40,002 nt of DNA from Bacteroidaceae bacterium (GCA_017429945.1 JAFRNY010000030.1:1-40002); one strand, 5' to 3'. Counted from the stretch's first letter, positions 1 to 9,622 are shown. A program made the numbers and translations. Notes: generated by a model from the letters alone, not told the origin.

Positions 1-386
1 GAGATTTTGAGGCCGTAGGCCGACCAATGAACAGGGTCGCTTCGCTCCGCTCGACGCGTGCGACGCTTCTTGAGGTATCAAGCGTCACCCTGCGGGATGC
101 CGAGCGGACACTTAAGAATATCTTTCAAAAATCTAATTTAAAATCATTCAAAGGAGTTTGATATCAAATCTCACAACCTAATGTTTGATAGATTTTCGAA
201 AAGATTTTCTTGAGATTTTGAGGCCGTAGGCCGACCAATGAACAGGGTCGCTTCGCTCCGCTCGGCGCTTGCGACGCTTGACACTTCAAGAATATCATTC
301 AAAAATCTAATATAAAATCATTCAGCCTAATGTTTGATAGATTTTTAAAAAGATTTTCTTGAGATTTTGAGGCCGTAGGCCGACCA
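1..386. repeat. Imperfect tandem repeat downstream of the regulator gene
   Basis: A block starting GAGATTTTGAGGCCG occurs at 1, 212 and 361. The first unit is 211 bp and the second 149 bp; the second lacks about 60 bp in the middle. The third copy is cut short after about 26 bp. Each unit joins a GC-rich part (GGCCGTAGGCC, able to fold on itself, then GGGTCGCTTCGCTCCGCTCG) to an AT-rich part with AAAATCATTCA and CCTAATGTTTGATAGATTTT. The whole 452-bp stretch before the first gene holds these repeats and no gene that I can support. It lies 3' of the minus-strand regulator, so it may contribute to its transcript end. Confidence 0.85.
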
Positions 387-452
387 GCCGAAAGATGACT
401 GAGTAGTTTCTGTTAATCTGTTAATATGGAAATCCTTTAATTTGTAAATCCG

Positions 453-2915
453 TTAATTGAACTCCCTCGGCGACACGCCGAAGTGCTTGCGGAAGGCTGT
501 GGAGAAATAGCCGATGCTTGAGAATCCTACGGAGTAAGCCACTTGCGAGACGTTGAGCTTGTGCTCGCGCAACAAGCGTGCCGCTTGTTCGAGGCGGATG
601 TTACGGATAAACTCTGTCACGGGCATTCCTGTGAGCTCTTTCATCTTGCGGTGGAGGTGTGCACGGCTGATGCCCACTTCCGAGCATAGCTGTTCGACCG
701 TAAACTCGCTGTCGTCGAGGTGGCGGTTCACACTGCTGACGATGCGGTCCATCAACTGTTCATCGGCACTCTTGACCTCTTGCACATCAATCTTCTCGAG
801 CACGGCCTCGGTGTTGCCGAACGTGCGATGCTGTTCGCGACGGTGCTGCACGAAAGAGCCTATGGCACGGCGCATATCCTCGAGCGAGAGGGGCGTGTCC
901 TGCGTGTTGATGGCGCTCATGAGCAGGTGCAGCTTCTCCTCGTTGGCACGATGGCGAAGCGAACGCCTGTATAGCGCTACGCCTCCGACTACGGCAGCCA
1001 CCAACAACAGTGCATAGATGAAATAAGCCAAGGTGCTGCGCCACCATGGCGGGCGCACCACCAAGATGTAGGTCTCGGTAGGGGTGATCTCGCCGTTGGC
1101 CATGGCGCGCACCTGCAGACGATAGGTGTCGGGGGCGAGGTGGTTGAAATAAATGGTGTTCACCCCTCGAGGCGTCTGCTGCCACTGGCGCTCGCCTTCC
1201 ATTCGATATGCGAAACTGACGTCGTCAACGTCGGTGAAGTCCAGCAGCGAGAACTCCAGGCTGAATGTGGCATCGATATAGCTTACAGAGAAGCGGCGGC
1301 AATCAGTCGTTGCGCCGTCCATGACAGGCTTGCCATTACTTCGCGTGAGGGCATTGGCAGGCTTGTCGCCAATGCGGAAAGTGGTCAGGCAGACGTGCCC
1401 TGCCTGCCGGCGCTGTGCCCGCACGCTGTCTGGCAGAAAATGCAGATAGCCCTCAGCCGAGCGGAAGAAGATGCTGCCGTCGGTGGCCTTGACGGCGGGT
1501 GCCTGCACAAACTCCTGACGCAGCAGCTGTGCCGGGCTAGTGTAGGCGGCCATCTTGTGGTCGTCGGCGTTGCAGCGCCAGATGCCTTCGTCGGTGCAGA
1601 GCCACAGGTCGCCGCGGTCATCTTGTGCCATAGAAAAGATTAGGCGGCCCTGCAGCGCCTCGGTGCCCTTCAGCATCGTCAGCTTGTTTTTCGTGGACCA
1701 CAGCCGCAAGCCATGTTCGCTGGCGAAGATGACGTCGCCCGAGGCCAAGGCCAGGAGTGCTGTGCAGTGGTTGTCGTTGGCAAGCACATCCCAGCCCAGC
1801 GGATGAAAGTCGTCGGCAACGGGATCATAGCAGTTCACGCCCGAAGTGGTAGCAATCCACAGGCGCCCGTCGTTGTCGGTGTCGAGACTGAGGATCCAAT
1901 CGTTTGACAAGCGGCCGTGGCCCAAGCTGTCGGCATCGTGCATCGAGAACTGCCTGACGAGGCGGCCTGAGGCACGGTCGATAAGCGCAAGGCCGGCGCC
2001 GAAGGTCGACACGGCGAGGCGGTCGAGGCCCAGCTGGCAGATGAGGTTCACGCTTACGCCAGGCAGTTGCGCCACCTCGTGCCACGAATCCGCGAGGCCT
2101 CTGCGGCGCCATAGCGCATTGGCCGTACCGGCCCAATAGCAGCCAGCAGAGTCGCAGAGGAAAGACACGGCTCCTTCTGGCATCTGTGACTGCGGCAAGA
2201 GGCGCCCGCCGGAAAGGCGCTGGAGCGAAGAATCGTCGGTGGAGCGCGCGTGAAACACCGGGTCGCGAAAGAGCGAGACCTGAGCCAGCCCTTTGCGCTG
2301 CACGCCCAACCATAGATTTCCGCTACGATCGCTGAAAGAGGTCTCGACGTTGGAGTCGCCCAAGTCGAGCGACAGCCCTGCCGGCACGGTCAAAGGCTCT
2401 GCCTCTACAAAATCAACGTCGGGCCACGGCAACGACTCGTGGGCCGGAACAGCCTCAAGGGAAGTGATATCGACGGCGAATGAGGAGAAGCCCGATGTGC
2501 CGACAAGCACTACACCGCCATGGCCCACGCTGAGGCGTACCACACGCGGCTTCAAGTCGTCGGGGAAGACGATGTTGGTGAAGCTGGCCGAAGCACGGTC
2601 AAACACAGCCAGACCATGATCCATGCCCACCCAGAGGCGGTCGAGCGAGTCGGTGCAGAAAGCGGTTATCTCTGCCGGCAGCGGACCGGCCGGCGAGAGG
2701 AGCGGCGCACGCGCAAAGCGGTAGCCGTCGAACCGCAAGAGGCCGCGCGGCGTGCCAATCCAAAGGAAGCCGTCGGACGTCTGAGTGATAGCAGTGACTG
2801 ATGTGGTTCCGATTCGGTCGGCGCCATAAAAAGAAACTCGCCCAGCAAGGCTGCGCTGAGGCAGCCACGCGAGCAAGAACAGGAATAGGTATATGGTCGA
2901 AAAAAGGCGTTTCAT
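453..2915 (-). CDS. Propeller/Y_Y_Y membrane sensor fused directly to an AraC-type DNA-binding domain
   Basis: 820-residue regulator, likely anchored in the inner membrane with a periplasmic sensor. In order: signal peptide (about 1-24); two-component-type propeller repeats (for example DGFLWIGTPRGLLRFDGYRF, DGRLWIATTSGV) over about 25-510; a Y_Y_Y-like domain before the membrane (about 540-620); one TM segment (about 628-650); a linker of about 65 residues; and a C-terminal AraC/HTH_18 domain (about 720-820; SEVGISRAHLHRKMKELTG, AYSVGFSSIGYFSTAFRKHF). This is the layout of Bacteroidetes hybrid two-component systems, but no HisKA, HATPase or receiver domain fits in the linker. It is therefore probably a one-component membrane-tethered regulator. 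It sits at the edge of the xylan locus and is inferred to sense a xylan oligosaccharide and activate the neighbouring genes; the ligand cannot be read from sequence. Confidence 0.88.
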   Translation of the reverse strand: MKRLFSTIYLFLFLLAWLPQRSLAGRVSFYGADRIGTTSVTAITQTSDGFLWIGTPRGLLRFDGYRFARAPLLSPAGPLPAEITAFCTDSLDRLWVGMDHGLAVFDRASASFTNIVFPDDLKPRVVRLSVGHGGVVLVGTSGFSSFAVDITSLEAVPAHESLPWPDVDFVEAEPLTVPAGLSLDLGDSNVETSFSDRSGNLWLGVQRKGLAQVSLFRDPVFHARSTDDSSLQRLSGGRLLPQSQMPEGAVSFLCDSAGCYWAGTANALWRRRGLADSWHEVAQLPGVSVNLICQLGLDRLAVSTFGAGLALIDRASGRLVRQFSMHDADSLGHGRLSNDWILSLDTDNDGRLWIATTSGVNCYDPVADDFHPLGWDVLANDNHCTALLALASGDVIFASEHGLRLWSTKNKLTMLKGTEALQGRLIFSMAQDDRGDLWLCTDEGIWRCNADDHKMAAYTSPAQLLRQEFVQAPAVKATDGSIFFRSAEGYLHFLPDSVRAQRRQAGHVCLTTFRIGDKPANALTRSNGKPVMDGATTDCRRFSVSYIDATFSLEFSLLDFTDVDDVSFAYRMEGERQWQQTPRGVNTIYFNHLAPDTYRLQVRAMANGEITPTETYILVVRPPWWRSTLAYFIYALLLVAAVVGGVALYRRSLRHRANEEKLHLLMSAINTQDTPLSLEDMRRAIGSFVQHRREQHRTFGNTEAVLEKIDVQEVKSADEQLMDRIVSSVNRHLDDSEFTVEQLCSEVGISRAHLHRKMKELTGMPVTEFIRNIRLEQAARLLREHKLNVSQVAYSVGFSSIGYFSTAFRKHFGVSPREFN

Positions 2916-2941
2916 TTATCTGCAGGAAAGATTTTCGGCCA

Positions 2942-2949
2942 CAAAGATA
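2942..2949 (-). promoter_or_regulatory. Bacteroidetes -7 element for the regulator gene
   Basis: The minus strand reads TATCTTTG, a perfect TAnnTTTG match, 26 bp before the regulator ATG. I see no good TTTG at the -33 position. The regulator thus seems to have its own promoter rather than depending on read-through from the glycosidase genes. Confidence 0.55.
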
Positions 2950-2955
2950 GTATTT

Positions 2956-2990
2956 AAAATGAAAAGTGAAAAATGAAAAGTGAAAAATGA
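2956..2990. repeat. Heptamer tandem repeat (5 units)
   Basis: Five exact 7-bp units alternate AAAATGA and AAAGTGA just upstream of the regulator promoter. Same class as the arrays at 9581, 22332, 27241 and 32572. Confidence 0.9.
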
Positions 2991-2999
2991 AGTATCGGA

Positions 3000-3190
3000 T
3001 GTCCTTAAAAACAACGAATTTTACGAATTATACGAATTTCCGGCGGCGCTGAGTCAACAATTATATTCGAATTACACAAATTATCGAGCGAAACCGCTAC
3101 GCGAGGTTTCGAATGACAACGTTAGGGAGGGCATTCGAGACCTGCGCAGCGTGTCGCGAATTTGCGAATTTCGTAGTTCTAAAAACTGAT
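3000..3190. repeat. CGAAAC...GTTTCG stem-loop repeat, copy 1
   Basis: Runs of CGAATT-type words (ACGAATTTTACGAATTATACG) are followed by a stem-loop at 3089-3111 (CGAAACC, 9-nt loop, GGTTTCG) and then AATGACAACG. Closely related copies lie at 39495-39800 and a more diverged relative at 12650-12800. An open frame through it encodes no recognisable protein; I treat it as repeat DNA. Confidence 0.75.
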
Positions 3191-3200
3191 GAGTGACGGA

Positions 3201-5267
3201 TTAATTAATCAGGAATACCTTTTCCTGTCCACGATAGACGGCACGGACGGTGGCCCGGCCATCAGCGATGGGGCTCACCTCAATCTTCACTGCGGGGTCG
3301 TCGGCAGTGGCGGTTAGCTTGGCACCATCGGCGAAACGGCCATAGACCTGATAGTGGTTGACGGCGGTGTAGCCGTTGAGATTGTTGCTGCGGAGGGGCT
3401 CGGAGGGGATGACGAGGGGCTGTCCGTCGATGCAGATAGTGACCTTTGGCACCCGTGTGAGCTCCGCTATCGACTGGCTCATGGGCCCATGCTTGCTGAA
3501 GCCTATGCCGTGGAGGTCAAAGAGGCCCTGCGGGCGCTGCGGTTGCTGACGTCGGCCCCACTGCTGGCGGTTGTTCTGCGGCTCCTGAATCTCGGGACCT
3601 TCGGCAATGAGGTAAATAGCGTGTTTGCCGCTGAGTCCTTCAACAGCCGGCACGGGAATCGTAAACAGCCGCATCTCCTTGGGCGCATCGGCCGGCACCT
3701 CTACGATGCCTATCTCGCGGCCATTCCATGTGCTGTTGGCATAAGGACCGTCGAGCATGACGCGAATCTTGAAAGCGCCGCGGCCGCCTGGCGTGAGGGC
3801 GAGACAGAGGTGCGTCTGGTCGCCCTTCCTGGCGCCTTCGAAGGCCGGCACGCCTTTCGTGGCTTTAGCCAAGCCGCTGAAGCCGAAGTATTTGAAACCT
3901 ACGATGCCGCCGTTGCGGATGCCGCAGAGGTCCATGTGATTATTCCATACATCGTGCTGATCCTGCATCCACTCGTTAGAGCCGGGACCTGCGACGTAGC
4001 AGGCGATGCCGGCGCTGTAGTAGGCGTAGGGCGGCAGTCCGAAAATCTGGAAGCCTTCGCTCGTCACTTCGGCTCCGCGATATTCGTTGCCGTCGGCCGC
4101 ACGGGCTGTCCACGTGTTATCCTTTGCATAGGGGTCGTAGCCGCTGATGCGCACCTGTCCGCCTTTAGCCACAGGTTTCTTATCCCACTCTATCTTCACG
4201 GGCGCCACCATGGCCTGACGCGCATTGGCAAAGCCGCGGGGCGGACGGTGGTAGAAGACGTACCACTGCCCGTTGATCTGCTGCAGCGAGCCGTGGGTGT
4301 TGTGACCGAAATTGGTCGTGGCGAGGTATGAGCCGTCCTCGCCGGGCACGACGCCGCGGCTGTCCACCAGCACTCCGCCGGAGCGCCATGGGCCGAGGGG
4401 CGTGTCGCCGTAGGCGTAGCGCAGCGCGCTGTTGGTGTTGCCAAGGCCGTATTCCTTGCCGCTATAGCCTGAGAACACCATCACATACTTGTTGCCCACC
4501 TGGCGGATGCTGGAAGCCTCAAAGAAATTGAAGTCCAGCGGGTTCTGTCCTTCGTAGAGAGCCTTGTAGACAGAGCCCTCGCGGTCGAGCAGTCGGCCGT
4601 CGGAACTGCTGGCAGGTATGAACGGGTCGATTGGCGTAGTGCCAGGGCGCACGCTGAACATCTTCTGAGGGTCGAGCTCGATAGCCGTGGAGTGTTGGAA
4701 GCCATAGAAAGCGTAAGCCCGGAAGCCTCGGGCGAAGTCAGGGTCGCGCTTGTCGGTGATGTTCTCTACGAAGACGCTCGGATCAAAGTCTATCACCGAG
4801 CCATCTACGCAGGCACGGCCGTCATTAGTGAGGTTGACAGGCGTGAAGGGGCCGTCGGGGCGGTCGCCACGGCAGACCATGCCTACGCGCCTCCATCCGC
4901 GGGAATGTGGATAGAGCCAGTAGGTGCGCTTGCCCGTCTGCTTGTCGGTCACCTCGACGAAGTCGGGAGCGAACATCGTGTCCCATCGGCCGTCGACGTA
5001 GTGGGTGAAGATCGGTCCCTCGTCGCGCCACTGGGTGAGGTCCTCTACGGGTGCCGACCACATGCGGACGTCGTTGCCGCAGTATTCGGTGTAGTGGGTG
5101 TCGTGCGAGCCAATGATATATGCGCGCTGCTTGCCGGGGTTGTCGGGGTCGTCAAACACGCGGGGCTCGCCGTCGGGCACATGTTCCCACAGCGGGAGGT
5201 AGGGGTTCTGTGCGCTGAGCGCCAGTGCCGCTCCAAGGAAGAAGATTGTTGACGCAAGTTTTTTCAT
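3201..5267 (-). CDS. Secreted GH43 family glycosidase with C-terminal beta domains
   Basis: 688 residues with a signal peptide (about 1-19, ending ALSAQ). The N-terminal 380 residues are a GH43 five-bladed propeller: candidate base D32 in VPDGEPRVF, pKa-modulating D162 in DFDPSVF, and general acid E250 in FFEASS. Family activities are alpha-L-arabinofuranosidase, beta-xylosidase or related; the subfamily and exact substrate are uncertain. The C-terminal half looks like carbohydrate-binding beta-sandwich material, with a Gln/Arg/Pro-rich insertion (NNRQQWGRRQQPQRPQG, about residues 560-580) resembling the linker of the GH10-CE1 protein. It lies 36 bp downstream of the GH27 gene and probably shares its transcript. 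Likely role: periplasmic or surface debranching of xylan side chains. Confidence 0.88.
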   Translation of the reverse strand: MKKLASTIFFLGAALALSAQNPYLPLWEHVPDGEPRVFDDPDNPGKQRAYIIGSHDTHYTEYCGNDVRMWSAPVEDLTQWRDEGPIFTHYVDGRWDTMFAPDFVEVTDKQTGKRTYWLYPHSRGWRRVGMVCRGDRPDGPFTPVNLTNDGRACVDGSVIDFDPSVFVENITDKRDPDFARGFRAYAFYGFQHSTAIELDPQKMFSVRPGTTPIDPFIPASSSDGRLLDREGSVYKALYEGQNPLDFNFFEASSIRQVGNKYVMVFSGYSGKEYGLGNTNSALRYAYGDTPLGPWRSGGVLVDSRGVVPGEDGSYLATTNFGHNTHGSLQQINGQWYVFYHRPPRGFANARQAMVAPVKIEWDKKPVAKGGQVRISGYDPYAKDNTWTARAADGNEYRGAEVTSEGFQIFGLPPYAYYSAGIACYVAGPGSNEWMQDQHDVWNNHMDLCGIRNGGIVGFKYFGFSGLAKATKGVPAFEGARKGDQTHLCLALTPGGRGAFKIRVMLDGPYANSTWNGREIGIVEVPADAPKEMRLFTIPVPAVEGLSGKHAIYLIAEGPEIQEPQNNRQQWGRRQQPQRPQGLFDLHGIGFSKHGPMSQSIAELTRVPKVTICIDGQPLVIPSEPLRSNNLNGYTAVNHYQVYGRFADGAKLTATADDPAVKIEVSPIADGRATVRAVYRGQEKVFLIN

Positions 5268-5303
5268 ACGTTTATTCAGAATTGAGTTTGTTTTTCGACA
5301 CGG

Positions 5304-7106
5304 TTATTTACGCAGCAGCAGTCTGCTGTCTTTAATCACTAAGCCCTTGTGGCTCTTTCGTCCTACGCGACGGCCTGAGAGGTCGTAAACGGCGTTGCCC
5401 GAGCCTTTGCCGTCTGATGCTTCGTCGCCGGCCAGGCTTGCTTCACCGTTCGGCTCCAGGCCGTTTATGCCGTCGGCTTCCAAGAGCGTGACCTTCATAT
5501 AATCTACATCGGGCATCCAGGCGGAGGCGTTGCTCAGACGTATGATATTGGTGCCCGCATTGAGCCGTACGGTGACAGCACGGGAAGCCACCTTGTTGAA
5601 GCCTCCGGAATTCAAGTTCGTAAGATTCTGTCCGCGCTCTCCGTTGACCGACACCTGCATCGAGCGATTCTCGCCACTGACATAACCAAACGTCAGACGA
5701 TAGCGCCCGCTCTGGCCGACCTGAACATCGCGCCACTCCAGGAAGTTGTCGGCCGACCGCCCGAGCCAACCGACCTTGCAACCTCCTGAGCAGTAGGCGG
5801 CGCCATCGTCGGTAGTGCCGCTGGGGAGCGCCTGATTGTTCACGATCTCCTGGTAGTTGCCGATAAAGGCTGTCTCGGCTTCATAGAGCGAACGCTCGAG
5901 GCGCTGCTCGGCGGTGGCCGTGAAAATCAATGTTCCATGGGCCGGCACCTTGACCTCGTAGCTGCCTTCGACAGTGCCTATGTCGCGCTTACGGAAGCAA
6001 TCGCGCAGCTTGACAACGCCTCCAAGATCCATCGCCGCGAAATCCACGGCTATGGTTTGCTGCTCGTCGGACGGGTTATAGACGGCGAAGGCTCGCTTGA
6101 GGCCCCAACGTTCCTCGATGTCTTTTACCAGGACATAGCAGCTGGCCGTCCGCTGGCAGACGTAGGCCTGCAGGTGCAGCGAGTCTTGATTAAGAGCTAT
6201 GAGCTCTCTGTTCTTCAATAAGTTGAGCGCCGTAGCATTTATGTTCGTCAGATTACATCCGATGAGCAAGGGAGATGACATTATGCACCATAGGCCGAAG
6301 TGCGTCTTGTCCTCCTCAGCCGTCATAGAGCGCCCCACCTCGAGCATGTCCATATCGTTGTAGTGGCCATCGTAGCAGTAGGCGCTGAGGTATAGATTCT
6401 CCTTGATGATGCCTTTGACGCTCTCCCAGCCATCGTAGATATCGCCCGTGGTGCGCCACGAGAAGGCGACGTCGTTGATCCACGTCCCGGGGTAAGCCCA
6501 GCGGCACGCATTCATGCGCACATCCGTTCGCCCCGTGTTCTTAATTGCCTCTGCGATAGCGGTATAGCGCTTGCGCTCGTCGAGGGTGAGGTGGTCCTCA
6601 TTGTGGTAGGGCGAGCCGCCGCAGAAGTCCACCTTGATGAAATCGAAGCCCAGGTCCTTGAAGAAGAAATCAGCGTCCTGCTGATCGTGCTCATAGAGGC
6701 CTACGCCCTTGCCTATGGCATCACCGTTGAAGTAGCTGCCGCACGTGTTGCGCCCGGCATCGCTGTAGATTCCGGCCTTCAAGCCCTGCTGATGGATATA
6801 ATCGACAAGACCTTTCAAGCCGTTGGGGAAGCGTGTGGGATGAATAAGCAGATGCCCCGTCTCGGCGTCGCGCCCTCCGAAGTAACCGTCGTCGATATTG
6901 ATGTACTTGTAGCCAACGGTCCTCAGGCCCTTGGTGATCATGGCATTCGTCTGTTGCCTGATGAGCGTCTCATTAATGTTTACGCCAAAGGTGTTCCAAG
7001 AGCTCCAGCCCATCGTGGGGCCTTCCGCATCGTCCTGTGCAGAGGCTGTCGGCGAGAGCAGCGGCAGACAGAGAAGGAGAAAGAATAAAAAAGTCTGATG
7101 TCTCAT
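5304..7106 (-). CDS. GH27 alpha-galactosidase-like enzyme with CBM and sorting-like tail
   Basis: 600 residues with a signal peptide (about 1-23). The GH27 (beta/alpha)8 barrel starts at TMGWSSWNTFG; the nucleophile is D160 in IKVDFCGG and the acid/base is D222 in WRTTGDIYDGW. A beta domain follows, then a galactose-binding-like CBM (about 410-545) with LYEAETAFIGN at its start. The C-terminus (VYDLSGRRVG...KGLVIKDSRLLLRK) resembles the short tails of Prevotella proteins assigned to type IX secretion. GH27 enzymes release alpha-D-galactose, and some act on beta-L-arabinopyranose; either fits decoration of complex glucuronoarabinoxylan. It is 23 bp downstream of the GH31 gene, so they are probably co-transcribed. 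Confidence 0.92.
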   Translation of the reverse strand: MRHQTFLFFLLLCLPLLSPTASAQDDAEGPTMGWSSWNTFGVNINETLIRQQTNAMITKGLRTVGYKYINIDDGYFGGRDAETGHLLIHPTRFPNGLKGLVDYIHQQGLKAGIYSDAGRNTCGSYFNGDAIGKGVGLYEHDQQDADFFFKDLGFDFIKVDFCGGSPYHNEDHLTLDERKRYTAIAEAIKNTGRTDVRMNACRWAYPGTWINDVAFSWRTTGDIYDGWESVKGIIKENLYLSAYCYDGHYNDMDMLEVGRSMTAEEDKTHFGLWCIMSSPLLIGCNLTNINATALNLLKNRELIALNQDSLHLQAYVCQRTASCYVLVKDIEERWGLKRAFAVYNPSDEQQTIAVDFAAMDLGGVVKLRDCFRKRDIGTVEGSYEVKVPAHGTLIFTATAEQRLERSLYEAETAFIGNYQEIVNNQALPSGTTDDGAAYCSGGCKVGWLGRSADNFLEWRDVQVGQSGRYRLTFGYVSGENRSMQVSVNGERGQNLTNLNSGGFNKVASRAVTVRLNAGTNIIRLSNASAWMPDVDYMKVTLLEADGINGLEPNGEASLAGDEASDGKGSGNAVYDLSGRRVGRKSHKGLVIKDSRLLLRK

Positions 7107-7129
7107 TATGAATTAATTATAAAGGTTAA

Positions 7130-9577
7130 TCATCGAAGGGTGAGCTTTACGGTCTTCCCCTTGTAGTCAATCTTTCGACAAGCGCCTGAAGGCTCTTTTA
7201 TAGTGAAACTACGTTTCAGCGGCATCCCGCTGTAAGAGCCGCTGCGCCGTCCAATGCTCAGTTGCCGGCGCTTATCGTTCCAGCTGAAGGAGATGCGCGA
7301 GCAGGCGCCGTGCTCGTAGGCCGTGCTGACGCCGTCGTCCTCATAGAGCGTGAAGGTGCCGTCGGTGCCGGGATAGAGGGCTAAGGTATCGCCCGATAGT
7401 GGGATGATACTGCCCGCCCTGGCGAAGACGGGAATAGAAGCACCGTCTACAGGCACTTCGGCGTGGCGCCCGCCTTCGTAGTGACGACCGTTGCGCCAAT
7501 CATACCATCCGCCTACGGCCTCCGGCAGATAGACGCGCCAGGAGCTGACGTCGGGCTCGGTGACGGGGCATACGAGTAGAGCCTGTCCGAAGCAGTATTC
7601 CGTCCGCATGGAGAGGGCTGTCTCATCGGTGGGAAAGTCGAAGACGAGCGGTCGCATAAGCATTTGTCCGCGGTCGCATACGGCAGCGGCACCGCTATAG
7701 ATATAAGGAAGCAGGCGCTTGCGCTCGCGAATGCAACGGGCTATGACAGCCTGCGCCTCGGGTCCGTAGCGCCAAGGTTCGGTGTTGCTCTGATAACCGT
7801 GGACGCGCATGAAGGGCAAGTAGGTAGCCACCTCGATCCAACGAAGCATGCGGCGTATGTAGTCCTGATTAGTGTATTGGTCGCCGGGGCGGAAGAAGCC
7901 GCCGGCATCGTAAGTCCACCACGGCTGGCCGGCCGCCATCATTCCCAGGCCTGCGCTAATCTGCGTGGCAAGCGTCTGCCAATCGTTGCCTACGTCGCCG
8001 CTCCACATGGCAGAGCCATAGCGCTGTATGCCGGGAAAGCCGCAACGCGTGAGAATCATACTTCGCTCGTTGGGACGAGCCTGGCGCAGACCTTCATAGA
8101 CGGTCTTGTTGACCAGCAAAGGATAGACATTGCGCACCTGTTCGCCTGCCCAGCGGCCGTGGTTGACGCGACGGCCTGCGAGGTCGTCGTTCTCCGGCTC
8201 GGTAGCGTCCTGCCACCAGGCATCAATGCCGAGCGGAACGAGGCGCTGGTTGAAATTGCTCCAATAGGCGGCGGCAGCCTCGGGCGAGAAGAAGTCGATC
8301 CAGTCGGTGCCGGGGAGATAGTGGCCGGCGGCCGTCATCGCGCGCCCCACCTCGGAGTTCTTATCGATCTTTGACCATACGCTCAGCATAAGCCTGACGT
8401 CCATGGCATGAAGGCTGTCGGTGAGTGCACGCGGGTCGGGGTAGAACTGCTCGTCGAAGCGCATAGCGTTCCAACCGTAGCGGCCCCAGTACTGCCAGTC
8501 CTGCACGATGACGTCGAGGGGCAGGCCTTCGCTGCGGAAGCGGCGGGCGGTCTGAAGAATCTCGTCGGACGAATGATAGCGCTCGCGGCAGTGAATATAG
8601 CCGAAAGCCCAGCGCGGCAGCAGAGGCGAGTGACCCGTGAGGTCGTGGAGCGACGCAATGACCTCGTCGGCCGAACCCACGAACACCGTATAGTCAACGG
8701 CCTCAGCTACGGGCGAGCGCAAGGTCGTAGTCTCGTCGATGCGCCGCCAATAGACTACCGGCTGGTCGTTGGCCTCGAGTTGGGCGCTGAGGCTATGGGT
8801 GCCGGCCTTAAGCTCCACGATTGTCGAAACCGTAGGCGGCAGCCACACATTGCGGGCGTCGAGGACGGTCTGGCCGTCGATGACGAGGTTGTGGCGACGC
8901 GCCATGCGCTGCCCCACATCAAGCATGAGGGCATAACGCCCATCCTCGGGAACCGTGAGCGTTGCGCCGAAGGCTCCGCGCACGCGCTCCTCGCGGCGGT
9001 TTCCCGAGGTTGAGGTTACATTAACGACCTCGTGTTCCCCAGCCTCGCCCAAGGTTTTCAAGGGTATCAGGCTGTCGGCGGGGTTGAAGTCCACGAGACC
9101 GTAGTTGTTCCACAGCAGACCATAACCGCGGCTGCTGAGAAAGAAAGGTATGGAAATCTGGGTGTTGACCTGTGTGAGTCGGCGCGTGAGGCCACGGATG
9201 TCGGCGAAGCCGTCCTGGAACTGTCCGAGGCCAAAGAGATGCTCGTGGGCCGGCGAAGCTATAGTGAGCGCCCCGCCTCCTGCCGCCAGCTGGTGTCCGG
9301 TGGCCTCGAAGACCATGCGGCCGCTCTTGTCGTAAATGCCTACCCGCTGCCGCTCTTCATCCACCTCCACCTTCATGCCTGCGGCTTTCACCTGATTATG
9401 TCGCACATAGATCCAGTCAGGGAGGTCTGACGTCGGAGCCGCTTCACTATAACGAATGCGCACGGCATTCGGCGCCACAGGCGTTACCGTGAGGGTGCCT
9501 TTACCAAAGGAATAACTGTCGGCCAACACATATGCGGCGCTCAGCAAAAAAAGCGGAAGAAGTATTAAACGTTTCAT
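7130..9577 (-). CDS. GH31 alpha-xylosidase-like enzyme with PA14 insertion
   Basis: 815 residues from the ATG at 9577, which is followed by a good signal peptide (MKRLILLPLFLLSAAYVLA). An upstream in-frame ATG at 9646 would add 23 residues read from a heptamer repeat and is rejected. The N-terminal beta domain carries a PA14-like insertion (about 200-280), as in xyloglucan-type alpha-xylosidases. The barrel has nucleophile D457 in WWQDATEPE and acid/base D528 in WSGDVGND, the DATEPE form favouring alpha-xylosidase over starch-type enzymes. Known GH31 members in complex-xylan loci remove alpha-linked xylosyl caps; a xyloglucan role is the alternative. Nothing else xyloglucan-specific, such as a GH74 or GH9, is nearby. 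Confidence 0.9.
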   Translation of the reverse strand: MKRLILLPLFLLSAAYVLADSYSFGKGTLTVTPVAPNAVRIRYSEAAPTSDLPDWIYVRHNQVKAAGMKVEVDEERQRVGIYDKSGRMVFEATGHQLAAGGGALTIASPAHEHLFGLGQFQDGFADIRGLTRRLTQVNTQISIPFFLSSRGYGLLWNNYGLVDFNPADSLIPLKTLGEAGEHEVVNVTSTSGNRREERVRGAFGATLTVPEDGRYALMLDVGQRMARRHNLVIDGQTVLDARNVWLPPTVSTIVELKAGTHSLSAQLEANDQPVVYWRRIDETTTLRSPVAEAVDYTVFVGSADEVIASLHDLTGHSPLLPRWAFGYIHCRERYHSSDEILQTARRFRSEGLPLDVIVQDWQYWGRYGWNAMRFDEQFYPDPRALTDSLHAMDVRLMLSVWSKIDKNSEVGRAMTAAGHYLPGTDWIDFFSPEAAAAYWSNFNQRLVPLGIDAWWQDATEPENDDLAGRRVNHGRWAGEQVRNVYPLLVNKTVYEGLRQARPNERSMILTRCGFPGIQRYGSAMWSGDVGNDWQTLATQISAGLGMMAAGQPWWTYDAGGFFRPGDQYTNQDYIRRMLRWIEVATYLPFMRVHGYQSNTEPWRYGPEAQAVIARCIRERKRLLPYIYSGAAAVCDRGQMLMRPLVFDFPTDETALSMRTEYCFGQALLVCPVTEPDVSSWRVYLPEAVGGWYDWRNGRHYEGGRHAEVPVDGASIPVFARAGSIIPLSGDTLALYPGTDGTFTLYEDDGVSTAYEHGACSRISFSWNDKRRQLSIGRRSGSYSGMPLKRSFTIKEPSGACRKIDYKGKTVKLTLR

Positions 9578-9580
9578 CAT

Positions 9581-9622
9581 ACAATGGAGAATGGACAATG
9601 GAGAATGGACAATGGAGAATGG
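9581..9622. repeat. Heptamer tandem repeat (6 units) next to the GH31 start
   Basis: Six 7-bp units alternate ACAATGG and AGAATGG, beginning three bases from the GH31 start codon, with a seventh degraded unit. A second, less regular run of CATTTTT/CACTTTT words follows at about 9646-9675. The frame through it is open, which artificially extends the GH31 gene. Confidence 0.9.

Noticed and set aside
2980-3189. Plus-strand 69-codon open frame
   Set aside because: It runs through the heptamer array and the CGAATT stem-loop repeat; the protein has no known features and the same DNA recurs at 39495-39800.
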